Translations under genes and position numbers: made by a program
Shown: positions 1-5,775 of the stretch, piece by piece
How positions within the stretch are numbered: position 1 is the first letter of the stretch
How the letters are laid out: the number at the start of each line of letters is the position of its first letter
Notes under the pieces: model-generated
Told to the model about the DNA's origin: nothing
The model's database searches: none
Seen by the model: only the letters and a program-made list of their open reading frames with translations
Assembly (NCBI GenBank): GCA_025352305.1
Contig: JANXTQ010000060.1
Span: forward strand, 1-8,623
Length of the DNA: 8,623 nt
Direction: 5' to 3'
Origin: Actinomycetes bacterium
GTDB lineage: Bacteria; Actinomycetota; Acidimicrobiia; Acidimicrobiales; RAAP-2

Positions 1-713
1 GTGTCTCCTCGTACGAAGCTTCGACACAGCTGCAGTTCGACGAAGCGAAAGTAGTGAGCCACCTCGTCGCGCTCGGGGTGAAACATGTCGCGGTCGCCGT
101 CCCAGACGGTCACGTGCTTGAGCCCTTCTCCCTGTTCTTCAATTTCGCTAATGGCGCGAAGGGCGCTCTTCAGGTCGTAGACCGAAACGACTCGTTGCGA
201 ACCGTCAAATCGCAAATGATCCGGTGTGATCTGTCGCAATGGATCGCCACAAAAGATCGCTGACTCTCCGAGCGTGTCGCAGAGGTGCCGGAGTCCAATT
301 TCGATCGCACGATAGAACTGGCCGATTGTTTCGTAGCCATCGGACTCCGCTCGCGCTCCGCTGGGCTTCGGCATCTCAATTTGCGTGAAGACGTCCAGCG
401 TCTCGGGTGAAAACGAAGCCAGGGTCACCAAGAACGAGGCGCGACTATGCGGTAAGGGTGAGGGGTACTCAGCCGTGAATTCGGGGTCATCGACGACGGG
501 GTGACCGCCAACGGCATTCAGAACATTGGCCGCCAACGCCATGTGCAACATCTCTTCTACGACGACCGAGGTAATGACTTCGACCGCGCGCTCGTTGGTA
601 CCCGGTTTGATCGAATAGAGCGCCGTTAGATAAGGGGGAATCGTCGCGTGTTCTAACTCGATGGCAATTTGGAGATGCTCACGCAGAGCTTCCAGCGTCG
701 TAATCCTCGACAT
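1..713 (-). CDS. Ferritin-like domain protein (VioB/RebD C-terminal type), 3' end cut by window edge
   Basis: Reading the minus strand from an ATG at 713-711 gives 237 uninterrupted codons running off the window. The start is well supported by AAGGAG five bases upstream. The protein is mostly helical and matches the PF12902-like ferritin fold that forms part of VioB/StaD/RebD but also occurs alone. Visible signatures are ELEHATIPPYLTALYS (residues 19-34, candidate metal ligand E21), VVVEEMLHM (50-58, E54 and H57), GQFYRAIEIGL (131-141), IEEQGEG (191-197, E193) and DEVAHYFRF (216-224, H220). These are the helix-borne Glu/His ligands expected of a diiron or dimetal site. No signal peptide or membrane segment is seen. 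In VioB and RebD the domain belongs to enzymes that couple indole imines. A standalone copy has no assigned substrate, and none can be deduced here. It follows dnaB on the same strand after 114 bases, which is probably not a functional link. Fold confidence is high; function is unknown. Confidence 0.85.
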   Translation of the reverse strand, partial: MSRITTLEALREHLQIAIELEHATIPPYLTALYSIKPGTNERAVEVITSVVVEEMLHMALAANVLNAVGGHPVVDDPEFTAEYPSPLPHSRASFLVTLASFSPETLDVFTQIEMPKPSGARAESDGYETIGQFYRAIEIGLRHLCDTLGESAIFCGDPLRQITPDHLRFDGSQRVVSVYDLKSALRAISEIEEQGEGLKHVTVWDGDRDMFHPERDEVAHYFRFVELQLCRSFVRGD

Positions 714-827
714 CTGCTCTCCTTGATCGACTTTGCGACGCGCACGTGAATGTCACGCCTTGTTTTAGTCGAACGAAGGTCCCCGCCGCGAAGAACGATG
801 CAGGTACGGTTCCAACAGGCGCGAAAC

Positions 828-2207
828 TCAGTTCGTGAGGTCGTCACCCATGTCGTCAAAGCGCGCGAAGCGACTGAGGAATACCAAGTTGGCAGTGCCA
901 ATGGGTCCGTTTCGGTGCTTGGAGACAATTACCTCCACAATGCCGCGGTTCTTGTCCGAGATCTCCGTGTCGTAGAGCTCGGGGCGATAAAGAAATAGAA
1001 CAACGTCAGCGTCCTGCTCCAACGAACCCGATTCGCGCAAGTCGCTCATCATCGGACGCTTGTCGGTACGGCTTTCGAGTCCACGGCTGAGCTGACTGAG
1101 CGCAATAACCGGACACTCGAGTTCTCGCGCAAGAATCTTCAGCCCTCGGCTCATCTCAGCGACTTCGACCTGTCGGTTTTCCGTGCGCCCGCGCGAACTC
1201 ATCAACTGCAAGTAGTCAACAATCACGATGCCGAGGTCGCCCTGCTGTTGTTTGATGCGCCGTGCACGTGCACGAACGTCCATCACCGTCAAGTTCGGAT
1301 TGTCATCTACGAATATCGGAGCGTCGTGAAGTTGATTGATGGCGCTCTGCGCACGACTCCATTCGTTGTCGTTGAGATTGCCGACTTTGAGATTCGATGA
1401 GTCGATCTGCGCCTTCGTCGCCAAAATTCTTTCGGCGAGTTCGGTGCGACTCATTTCCAAACTGAAATACAGTGCGGGACGACGCATCACCGAGCCCACG
1501 TGCAGCAAGATTCCGAGGGCGAACGCCGTCTTTCCGACGGAGGGTCGCGCTCCAACGATCGTGAGACTGGAGGAGTTAAGACCGCGCAACACTGCGTCGA
1601 GCGCACGGTAGCCCGTCTCAATTCCGGTAATTGCGCCCTTGTTGTTGGCGCGCTCTTCGAGGAGGTTTAACTCCTCAATCAGTAGAGGCACCAGGGAGGA
1701 GACCGAGTCGTACTTCGCCGTGTCGCGAACCTCCAAGATCATTCGCTCCGCCGCGTCCACAACGCCGTCGACGTCGTCGGTCACAAGGTACGCCTCATCG
1801 GCAATGCGACCCGAAATCTCAATCAGCTTTCGCTGACGCGATTTGTCGCGCACGATGTTCGCGTAGTGCTGCGCGTTGGCAGCCGACGGGGTATTGATCT
1901 GCATGGCGTTCAGCAGTGACGGATCGAGATCGGTCACTCCTCGTTCGGCGAGTTTTTCTGACACCGTGATCCAGTCGACTTCGCGCCCCGAGTTAACGAG
2001 GTCAACAACCGCGCCAAAGATCTGACCGTGCAGCGGTCGATAGAAATCCTCGGGCAAACAGAGCTCCGACGCAATAGACACCGCGTCGCCGGAAAGCAAC
2101 ATCGCTCCGAGCAACGACTCCTCAGCGGGGATGTTATTCGGTGGAACTCGGCCACCCTGGGCAACGGGTCGCGGATAGGAACGCTGGTCTTCAACAAACT
2201 GGGACAT
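828..2207 (-). CDS. dnaB: Replicative DNA helicase DnaB
   Basis: This 459-residue protein is the full-length hexameric 5'-3' helicase that unwinds DNA at the replication fork and recruits primase. The N-terminal domain starts with the typical IPAEESLLGAML (26-37) and covers roughly residues 25-125. A linker follows. The RecA-like ATPase core has Walker A GARPSVGKT (219-227, K226), the FSLEMS segment (248-253), Walker B VIVDYLQLM (328-336, D331), the SQLSRGLESR motif (371-380) and the arginine-finger stretch KHRNG (430-434). The core is contiguous, so there is no intein, unlike some mycobacterial DnaB proteins. GGAGG lies just ahead of the ATG. The gene lies downstream of the rpsF-ssb-rpsR-rplI operon on the same strand, as in many Actinobacteria, but a strong terminator and a candidate promoter in the 148-base gap suggest separate transcription. 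Confidence 0.98.
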   Translation of the reverse strand: MSQFVEDQRSYPRPVAQGGRVPPNNIPAEESLLGAMLLSGDAVSIASELCLPEDFYRPLHGQIFGAVVDLVNSGREVDWITVSEKLAERGVTDLDPSLLNAMQINTPSAANAQHYANIVRDKSRQRKLIEISGRIADEAYLVTDDVDGVVDAAERMILEVRDTAKYDSVSSLVPLLIEELNLLEERANNKGAITGIETGYRALDAVLRGLNSSSLTIVGARPSVGKTAFALGILLHVGSVMRRPALYFSLEMSRTELAERILATKAQIDSSNLKVGNLNDNEWSRAQSAINQLHDAPIFVDDNPNLTVMDVRARARRIKQQQGDLGIVIVDYLQLMSSRGRTENRQVEVAEMSRGLKILARELECPVIALSQLSRGLESRTDKRPMMSDLRESGSLEQDADVVLFLYRPELYDTEISDKNRGIVEVIVSKHRNGPIGTANLVFLSRFARFDDMGDDLTN

Positions 2208-2271
2208 GGTCCTCCAACGGTCGCAGGTTCACCCTGTGTTTCGCAATAACAACAAAGTGGGGAAAAGCCTG

Positions 2272-2300
2272 TTCATAAGAGTGTGACGGGCTCCTGTCAC
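2272..2300 (-). promoter_or_regulatory. Candidate dnaB promoter
   Basis: On the minus strand GTGACA (2300-2295) resembles a -35 box, with one mismatch to TTGACA. It is followed after exactly 17 bases by TATGAA (2277-2272), which matches four of six positions of the -10 consensus. It lies between the rplI terminator and dnaB and would give a leader of about 60 bases. The placement supports it, but the match is only moderate. Confidence 0.4.
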
Positions 2301-2302
2301 AC
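2281..2302. repeat. 7-bp inverted repeat overlapping the candidate dnaB promoter
   Basis: GTGTGAC (2281-2287) and GTCACAC (2296-2302) are perfect inverted arms separated by 8 bases. The repeat covers the proposed -35 box and most of the spacer of the dnaB promoter, so it could be an operator. It could also form a small hairpin just after the rplI terminator, but no T-run follows on the minus strand. Confidence 0.45.
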
Positions 2303-2305
2303 GCA

Positions 2306-2335
2306 AAAGAACCGGGGCGAACGCCCCGGTTCTTT
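2306..2335 (-). terminator. Intrinsic terminator of the rpsF-ssb-rpsR-rplI operon
   Basis: There is a perfect 13-bp stem (arms 2306-2318 and 2323-2335) with a four-base loop and a GC-rich centre (ACCGGGGC). On the minus strand the stem ends in TTCTTTT. It begins 20 bases after the rplI stop codon. This is the strongest hairpin in the window and should end the ribosomal operon before dnaB. Confidence 0.9.
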
Positions 2336-2355
2336 CACCATGAAGCAGAAAAGCG

Positions 2356-2805
2356 TTAATCCTTGCTGATGACCTCGACGTTGACCGTCGCCGTAACACC
2401 CTCAAAAATGTGGGCACTGACCGTGGCCGAACCAACCTGCTTGAGGTGCTCGTCCATGTGGATCTGCGTGCGGTCCAGCGAGATGTTCGTCGCCGTGCGA
2501 ATCGCGTTCACGATGTCGGCTTCAGTAACCGAACCAAAGAGGCGTCCCGTCGTTCCGGCGCGAGCCGCGACGACGACTTTCGCGCCCTCGATGACGCCGC
2601 GCTGAACTTCGGCCGCGGCACGGTTGGACGCGTCTTTGAGATCGCGCGAACGACGCATGGACTTCGCCTGCAGGTCCATGGAGTCAGTCGCCTGAAGTCC
2701 CGCACCGCTCGGCAACAGAAAGTTGCGCGCGAATCCGTTCTTCACGTCGACCACGTCACCACGTCGGCCGAGTCCCTTGATGTCACTACGAAGTAGGACC
2801 TTCAT
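2356..2805 (-). CDS. rplI: 50S ribosomal protein bL9
   Basis: This 149-residue bL9 binds 23S rRNA near the base of the L1 stalk and affects reading-frame maintenance. The N-terminal rRNA-binding domain carries the family signature GLGRRGDVVDVKNGFARNFL (11-30), followed by LP and the charged connecting helix (about 42-75). The C-terminal domain follows, with GRLFGSVTEADI (87-98) as its recognisable start and TVNVEVI near the end. The length is normal for the family. The ATG overlaps the rpsR stop by one base (TAATG), so translation is probably coupled. The Shine-Dalgarno GAGGAG lies inside the last rpsR codons. It is the last gene of the operon, with a terminator directly downstream. Confidence 0.98.
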   Translation of the reverse strand: MKVLLRSDIKGLGRRGDVVDVKNGFARNFLLPSGAGLQATDSMDLQAKSMRRSRDLKDASNRAAAEVQRGVIEGAKVVVAARAGTTGRLFGSVTEADIVNAIRTATNISLDRTQIHMDEHLKQVGSATVSAHIFEGVTATVNVEVISKD

Positions 2806-3227
2806 TATTCGATCTCCTCGGCTTGCGTGATCTCTCCGGTGGTCGGATAGTCGTCCACAATGACGTCGGCCAAGGTTGCTTCTTCGGCGTTGTCATCTCC
2901 ACGCGGACGGCGATCTCCTCGGTCGTTACGTCCACCACGGCCACCACGACGCTCGGTCACGGTGCGCTGCGTGTACGGCAACAGGGCCAACTCGCGGGCG
3001 GTCTTGATGGCGTCGGTGACGGCGCGCTGGTGCTGCTGGCAGTTACCCGAGACGCGGCGGCCCCGGATCTTGCCGCGGTCACTGATGTACTTGCGCAGCG
3101 AGGCGAGGTCCTTGTAGTCAATGTAAGCAACGCCGTGCATGCAGAACGAGCACGGCTTCTTCTTGTGGTGCCGGCCGAGGTCCTTAGGGGCGCGCTTGGG
3201 CGGCTTGGGGTTATTAATACGGGGCAT
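2805..3227 (-). CDS. rpsR: 30S ribosomal protein bS18 with long charged C-terminal extension
   Basis: bS18 pairs with bS6 on the 30S platform. Residues about 20-88 are a complete S18 core: [27 protein letters not shown] and [12 protein letters not shown], ending at ALLPYTQR (81-88). Cysteines 26, 29 and 63 with H66 form the CxxC...CxxH pattern of zinc-binding (C+) S18. The protein is 140 residues, whereas S18 is usually about 75-90. The extra ~50 residues start with an Arg/Gly stretch (about 93-110, with RRGGRGGR) and end in an acidic tail (about 111-140). No frameshift is needed and the reading frame runs cleanly to a TAA that overlaps the rplI ATG, so the extension is part of the gene. The ATG overlaps the ssb stop by one base, and its GAGGAG ribosome-binding site lies in the ssb C-terminal codons. 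Confidence 0.97.
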   Translation of the reverse strand: MPRINNPKPPKRAPKDLGRHHKKKPCSFCMHGVAYIDYKDLASLRKYISDRGKIRGRRVSGNCQQHQRAVTDAIKTARELALLPYTQRTVTERRGGRGGRNDRGDRRPRGDDNAEEATLADVIVDDYPTTGEITQAEEIE

Positions 3228-3682
3228 TAAAAGGGCTCCTCATCAAATCCGTAACTAGTGGGCTCATTGGTGCGCGGAGCCGACGAGGCTCGCGGTGCAC
3301 CGGAGTTAGTGGCCCCTTCGGGGCGCGGGGTCTTATTTACAACAACAGTGGCGTAGCGCAGACTCGGGGCAATTTCGTCGGCGTTGATCTCAATGATCGA
3401 ACGCTTGTCACCCTCGGGGGTTTCCCAGCTGCGCTGCTCGAGGCGACCCGAGACCACAACGCGGGTTCCCTTAGTGAGTGAGTTCGCCACGTTTTCGGCC
3501 ATCGGGCCGTAGCCCTGGACTTCAAAGTACGAGACGCGCTCTTCCCACTCTTGGGTCTGGCGATTCTGCCAGCGACGGTTCACCGCGACGCTGAGACGCA
3601 CCGAGGCTTGGCCGGAGTTTAAGAACTTAAGTTCGGGGTCGCGGGTGATGTTTCCCACGACGGTAATGGTGTTGTCAGCCAT
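3227..3682 (-). CDS. ssb: Single-stranded DNA-binding protein SSB
   Basis: This 151-residue SSB coats single-stranded DNA during replication and repair. The OB fold covers residues about 1-112, with [15 protein letters not shown] (4-18), [20 protein letters not shown] (62-81) and an actinobacterial-type [11 protein letters not shown] (102-112). A low-complexity Pro/Ser/Ala/Thr linker (about 113-145) follows, then the conserved acidic protein-interaction tip, here DEEPF (147-151). The tail is rather short compared with the mycobacterial protein. AAGGAG sits five bases before the ATG in the 33-base gap after rpsF. The stop codon overlaps the rpsR start (TAATG). Placement between S6 and S18 genes is the usual bacterial arrangement and puts SSB under ribosomal-operon control. 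Confidence 0.98.
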   Translation of the reverse strand: MADNTITVVGNITRDPELKFLNSGQASVRLSVAVNRRWQNRQTQEWEERVSYFEVQGYGPMAENVANSLTKGTRVVVSGRLEQRSWETPEGDKRSIIEINADEIAPSLRYATVVVNKTPRPEGATNSGAPRASSAPRTNEPTSYGFDEEPF

Positions 3683-3715
3683 GATTTCTCCTTATCGCTA
3701 AAGCGACTCTGGAAC

Positions 3716-4042
3716 CTACGCCTGCGCGTTTGAACGGCGAGCAGGACGCTTGTCAGGCATGCGCATGATCTTGAAGCGGATCACTTCGTCGGCGAGACCG
3801 AGAATACGGTCGAGCTCGGTCACAGTGGCCGGCTCACCCGCAAACTCAACAACGACGTAGTAACCCTCTTTGCGCTTGTTGATCTCGTAGGCCAAGGGTC
3901 GCTTGCCCCAACGGTCGATCGCTCCGGGGTTTCCGCCATTGCTGCGGATGACGTCGAGCGACTTGTCGAGCGAAATCTGAATCGCCTGTGCGTCGACGGA
4001 GGTGTCAAACACCATCATGGTTTCGTAAGGCCTCATGGCCAT
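3716..4042 (-). CDS. rpsF: 30S ribosomal protein bS6
   Basis: This is a 108-residue bS6, the partner of bS18 on the central domain of 16S rRNA. The opening RPYETMMVFDTSVD (4-17) and the KRPLAYEINKRKEGYYVVVEF region, with its conserved aromatic and basic residues, are diagnostic, and the C-terminus is short and basic. Two in-frame ATGs are six bases apart (4042 and 4036). The purine-rich AGGGAAAGGAAGA directly before the first spaces better to the second, so the true product may begin MRPYET. It is the first gene of the rpsF-ssb-rpsR-rplI operon. The 313 bases upstream contain hairpins that may be the S6:S18 feedback site. Confidence 0.97.
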   Translation of the reverse strand: MAMRPYETMMVFDTSVDAQAIQISLDKSLDVIRSNGGNPGAIDRWGKRPLAYEINKRKEGYYVVVEFAGEPATVTELDRILGLADEVIRFKIMRMPDKRPARRSNAQA

Positions 4043-4055
4043 TCTTCCTTTCCCT

Positions 4056-4126
4056 CTGGACAGGAGCAGTGCTCCAGGCTCTGCGGAAACAGAGCAGGGT
4101 TATGTTGTTACCCCACGAATGTGGGG
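4056..4126 (-). promoter_or_regulatory. Structured rpsF leader, possible S6:S18 autoregulatory RNA
   Basis: Three local hairpins precede rpsF on the minus strand. CCCCAC/GTGGGG with a four-base loop lies at 4126-4111. GCTCTG/CAGAGC with loop TTTCCG lies at 4095-4078. GGAGC/GCTCC with a 3-base loop lies at 4075-4063 and could alternatively pair as CTGGA/TCCAG (4077-4056). Many bacteria regulate rpsF with a leader hairpin bearing an unpaired CCG that the S6:S18 complex binds. The middle hairpin exposes a CCG. Match to that motif is from memory and not tested by alignment. Confidence 0.4.
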
Positions 4127-4133
4127 AGTTACC

Positions 4134-4162
4134 AGCATAGTTCAGGCTCGAGACGACGAGAA
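4134..4162 (-). promoter_or_regulatory. Weak candidate promoter for the rpsF operon
   Basis: TATGCT (4139-4134, minus strand) fits the TAnnnT pattern of a -10 box and would place transcription start just before the three leader hairpins. The sequence 17 bases upstream, TTCTCG, is a poor -35 match. The call rests mostly on position; other start sites within the gap are possible. Confidence 0.3.
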
Positions 4163-4262
4163 ATCTAGAGCGAGCGCAGTTTCAGCCTCGACGAACCACG
4201 TCCATTCATGCATCGTCTCGGCTCTCAAGCAGGTCCAAAGGTAGTGAGATAGACCCGGTCGA

Positions 4263-4276
4263 TGCGTAATTACGCA
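4263..4276. repeat. Perfect 14-bp palindrome
   Basis: TGCGTAATTACGCA is its own reverse complement. It lies in the gap between fic and rpsF, about 80 bases after the fic stop codon and about 220 bases upstream of rpsF. It looks like a dimeric repressor site, but I cannot link it to a regulator or to a clear promoter. Confidence 0.5.
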
Positions 4277-4288
4277 GATATTGCCTTA

Positions 4289-4311
4289 AAAGAGCATGCG
4301 ACCCGCTCTTT
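4289..4311 (-). terminator. Terminator-like hairpin downstream of fic
   Basis: On the minus strand the arms AAAGAGC and GCTCTTT (7 bp) enclose a 9-base loop and the second arm runs into TTTTAA. It begins about 45 bases after the fic stop codon. The stem is modest, so it would be a weak intrinsic terminator. Confidence 0.45.
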
Positions 4312-4355
4312 GAGATCGTTACGAGGGTTCGATGAGCACGTTGGCACGCGGAACG

Positions 4356-5546
4356 CTAAATCGAGTTGACAATATCCATCACTGTTGAAGCACCGTAGAC
4401 GCGTCGGTAGTCGCCTCCGGTGAGTTCCTTCAAAATTCCGACTTCACACAAATGTTCGATTACTCGTGCCGCCGCCACTTTTGTCAGGTCGTACTTCTGT
4501 GACGTTGAGGCGATTGTAAGAACTGGCCATTCAGCGAGATCGTTAACCACTTGGTGAATGGAACCCCCCCACCGTCGCTCGACCACCAGCGCCCGCGCAT
4601 TGCTCAGCCACGCGGCGAGTGACTCTGCACCGTTGATCAGAGCAACACACTGATCGCTTAACGCGCGACAAAAGAATTGAACCCACGGATTCCAGTCGCC
4701 CGAGACGCTGAGATTCAGTAGGTGGTCTTGATAGCTCAACTTGTTGCGCAGGAACCACGGCGAGACCGTGATCGCTGGATCTCGAATCACTCCTGAGCGC
4801 AGGAACTGCAGGATTATGACAAGTCGACCAATACGACCATTGCCGTCGCTGAAAGGGTGAAGCGTTTCAAACTGATAGTGAGCCATCGCCGCCCTCAGAA
4901 CTGGTGGCAGTCCATTGTCTGACTCAATCCATTCGATCCAGTGCTCCAACCCTGCCTTGAGCAGGTCATTTCCAGGAGCGGGAACGAATCGTGCGTCATC
5001 GACGGGTTTGTCCTTCTCGCCGATCCATACCTGCCGAGTTCGAATCTTGCCGAGATCCGAAGGTTTTTCTGTTGACGCCTTAAACATCTCGCTTTGGAAT
5101 TCGCACAGCAGGCCAACGGAGAGGGGCCGACTGCGTATTTCCGTAAACGCGTGGTTGGCTGTGTCAACGTACGCGGCAATTTCTAACGACTCGGGAGACC
5201 TGAACTGCGAGCCGGGCAGTTCTAATTCAAGAAGATCCGATAGTTGCCCAAACGTTCCCTCAAGTGCAGACGTGTCCAGTGCTTCGCGCCATAGTGCCGG
5301 TCGGATCAGCAATTGCGGGTTGGGAAGTCTCTTGCACTCTTGGTCCAGTCGCGCCAACGCGGCTGAGGCATCAACGATCGAGCTCCATGTAGTTAGGTCG
5401 AGATCAACGCTGTCGGGTAGAGGATTTGCCAAGTAGGCAAAGCAGGCGAACGGACGCCCCATGTGGGAACCGTTGATAGTGACCAGTCGACCGATCGGGC
5501 TGTCGTTGAGGGCGTCATTATCCATAGATTCGTACTCTATACTCAC
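4356..5546 (-). CDS. Fic family protein (class II, SoFic-like) with C-terminal winged helix
   Basis: Fic enzymes transfer AMP or related groups from nucleotides to Ser/Thr/Tyr of target proteins. This 396-residue protein has the intact core motif HPFSDGNGRIGR (230-241), with catalytic H230, acidic D234 and nucleotide-binding GNGR. The upstream flap region is RTRQVWIGE (169-177). TSALEG (92-97) fits the N-terminal inhibitory helix pattern (S/T)xxxE(G/N), with E96 as the expected inhibitory glutamate, which makes it class II and self-restrained. This fits the absence of a neighbouring antitoxin gene. The N-terminal LPNPQLLIRPALWREAL (74-90) is typical of SoFic-type proteins, and the C-terminus (about 330-390) resembles a winged helix. 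I chose the GTG at 5546, but it has no clear ribosome-binding site and an ATG at 5525 is possible. G+C is lower than in neighbouring genes (48% at 4441-4500 against about 72% at 7321-7380), which suggests transfer. Targets are unknown. Confidence 0.92.
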   Translation of the reverse strand: MSIEYESMDNDALNDSPIGRLVTINGSHMGRPFACFAYLANPLPDSVDLDLTTWSSIVDASAALARLDQECKRLPNPQLLIRPALWREALDTSALEGTFGQLSDLLELELPGSQFRSPESLEIAAYVDTANHAFTEIRSRPLSVGLLCEFQSEMFKASTEKPSDLGKIRTRQVWIGEKDKPVDDARFVPAPGNDLLKAGLEHWIEWIESDNGLPPVLRAAMAHYQFETLHPFSDGNGRIGRLVIILQFLRSGVIRDPAITVSPWFLRNKLSYQDHLLNLSVSGDWNPWVQFFCRALSDQCVALINGAESLAAWLSNARALVVERRWGGSIHQVVNDLAEWPVLTIASTSQKYDLTKVAAARVIEHLCEVGILKELTGGDYRRVYGASTVMDIVNSI

Positions 5547-5571
5547 CGGACTTTAATTTCTACGTTGTAAT

Positions 5572-5594
5572 TAATACACCGATGCAGTGTATTA
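5572..5594. repeat. 8+8 bp inverted repeat upstream of fic (probable operator)
   Basis: TAATACAC (5572-5579) and GTGTATTA (5587-5594) are perfect inverted arms with a 7-base spacer, centred about 37 bases before the fic GTG. The repeat covers the proposed fic -10 box and start site, so a bound protein would block transcription. The C-terminal winged helix of the Fic protein makes autoregulation possible, but that is inference. Confidence 0.6.
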
Positions 5595-5614
5595 GGGGGA
5601 GAATGATATTCCAA
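5586..5614 (-). promoter_or_regulatory. Candidate fic promoter
   Basis: On the minus strand TTGGAA (5614-5609) and TACACT (5591-5586) are separated by exactly 17 bases. Each matches four of six consensus positions. Transcription would begin near 5579, about 33 bases before the GTG. The surrounding 5550-5640 stretch is strikingly AT-rich compared with the rest of the window. Confidence 0.45.
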
Positions 5615-5740
5615 TGTCTATATAATACTATTTAGCCGTATTTTGATCGTGACCCGGGCTACTCGAATCGACCCGACATTTTCCCGATGCGTTCTGCCTG
5701 CGCTCGGCGAAATACCGAATTTCAGTATTCCGCGTGGGCA

Positions 5741-5764
5741 GTACTGCCCTGATTGGGCGAGTAC
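5741..5764 (-). terminator. Hairpin downstream of panB, possible terminator
   Basis: On the minus strand GTACT-C-GCCC (5764-5755) pairs with GGGC-AGTAC (5749-5741) around a five-base loop, with one bulged C. It starts 11 bases after the panB stop. It overlaps a perfect 14-bp palindrome, GGGCAGTACTGCCC (5736-5749), giving two alternative folds. No T-run follows, so termination here would be atypical. Confidence 0.4.
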
Positions 5765-5775
5765 AGCAACTATTC

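Larger units (their letters stand above)
4043..4355. other. 313-base intergenic region between rpsF and the fic gene
   Basis: I find no convincing gene in this stretch. Read on the minus strand it holds, in order, a weak terminator-like hairpin after fic (4311-4289), a perfect palindrome (4276-4263), 8-bp complementary arms CGAGACGA/TCGTCTCG about 57 bases apart (4220-4213 and 4156-4149), a weak candidate promoter (4162-4134), and three hairpins in the presumed rpsF leader. It is therefore mainly the regulatory region of the ribosomal operon. Confidence 0.6.

Noticed and set aside
54..379. Reading frames on the plus strand and in a second minus frame inside the ferritin-like gene.
   Set aside because: They are shadows of the gene running 713 to 1, which has a strong ribosome-binding site and family motifs throughout.
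745..757. Short inverted repeat CGTGA-ATG-TCACG between dnaB and the ferritin-like gene.
   Set aside because: Arms are only 5 bp with a 3-base spacer and no promoter elements are aligned with it; too weak to call.
2229..2276. 15-codon minus-strand reading frame beginning ATGAACAGG and containing a run of leucines, just upstream of dnaB, as a possible leader peptide.
   Set aside because: Its start codon overlaps the -10 box of the better supported promoter candidate, so it would not be transcribed from it, and no regulatory codon pattern or alternative hairpin follows.
2281..2302. The dnaB-upstream dyad as a CRP/Fnr-type site (TGTGA and TCACA half sites).
   Set aside because: The half sites are 10 bases apart, not the 6 expected for that family.
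4141..4220. Small minus-strand frame (23 codons starting MHEWTWF) in the region upstream of rpsF.
   Set aside because: No clear ribosome-binding site, no recognisable product, and overlapping alternative ATGs; indistinguishable from chance.
4321..4345. GGTTCGA resembling the T-loop of a tRNA.
   Set aside because: The flanking bases cannot form a T-arm stem and no acceptor or anticodon arm is found.
5621..5626. Perfect TATAAT on the plus strand in the AT-rich stretch upstream of fic.
   Set aside because: No -35 or TGn extension accompanies it and nothing credible is encoded downstream on the plus strand; AT-rich DNA gives such matches by chance.
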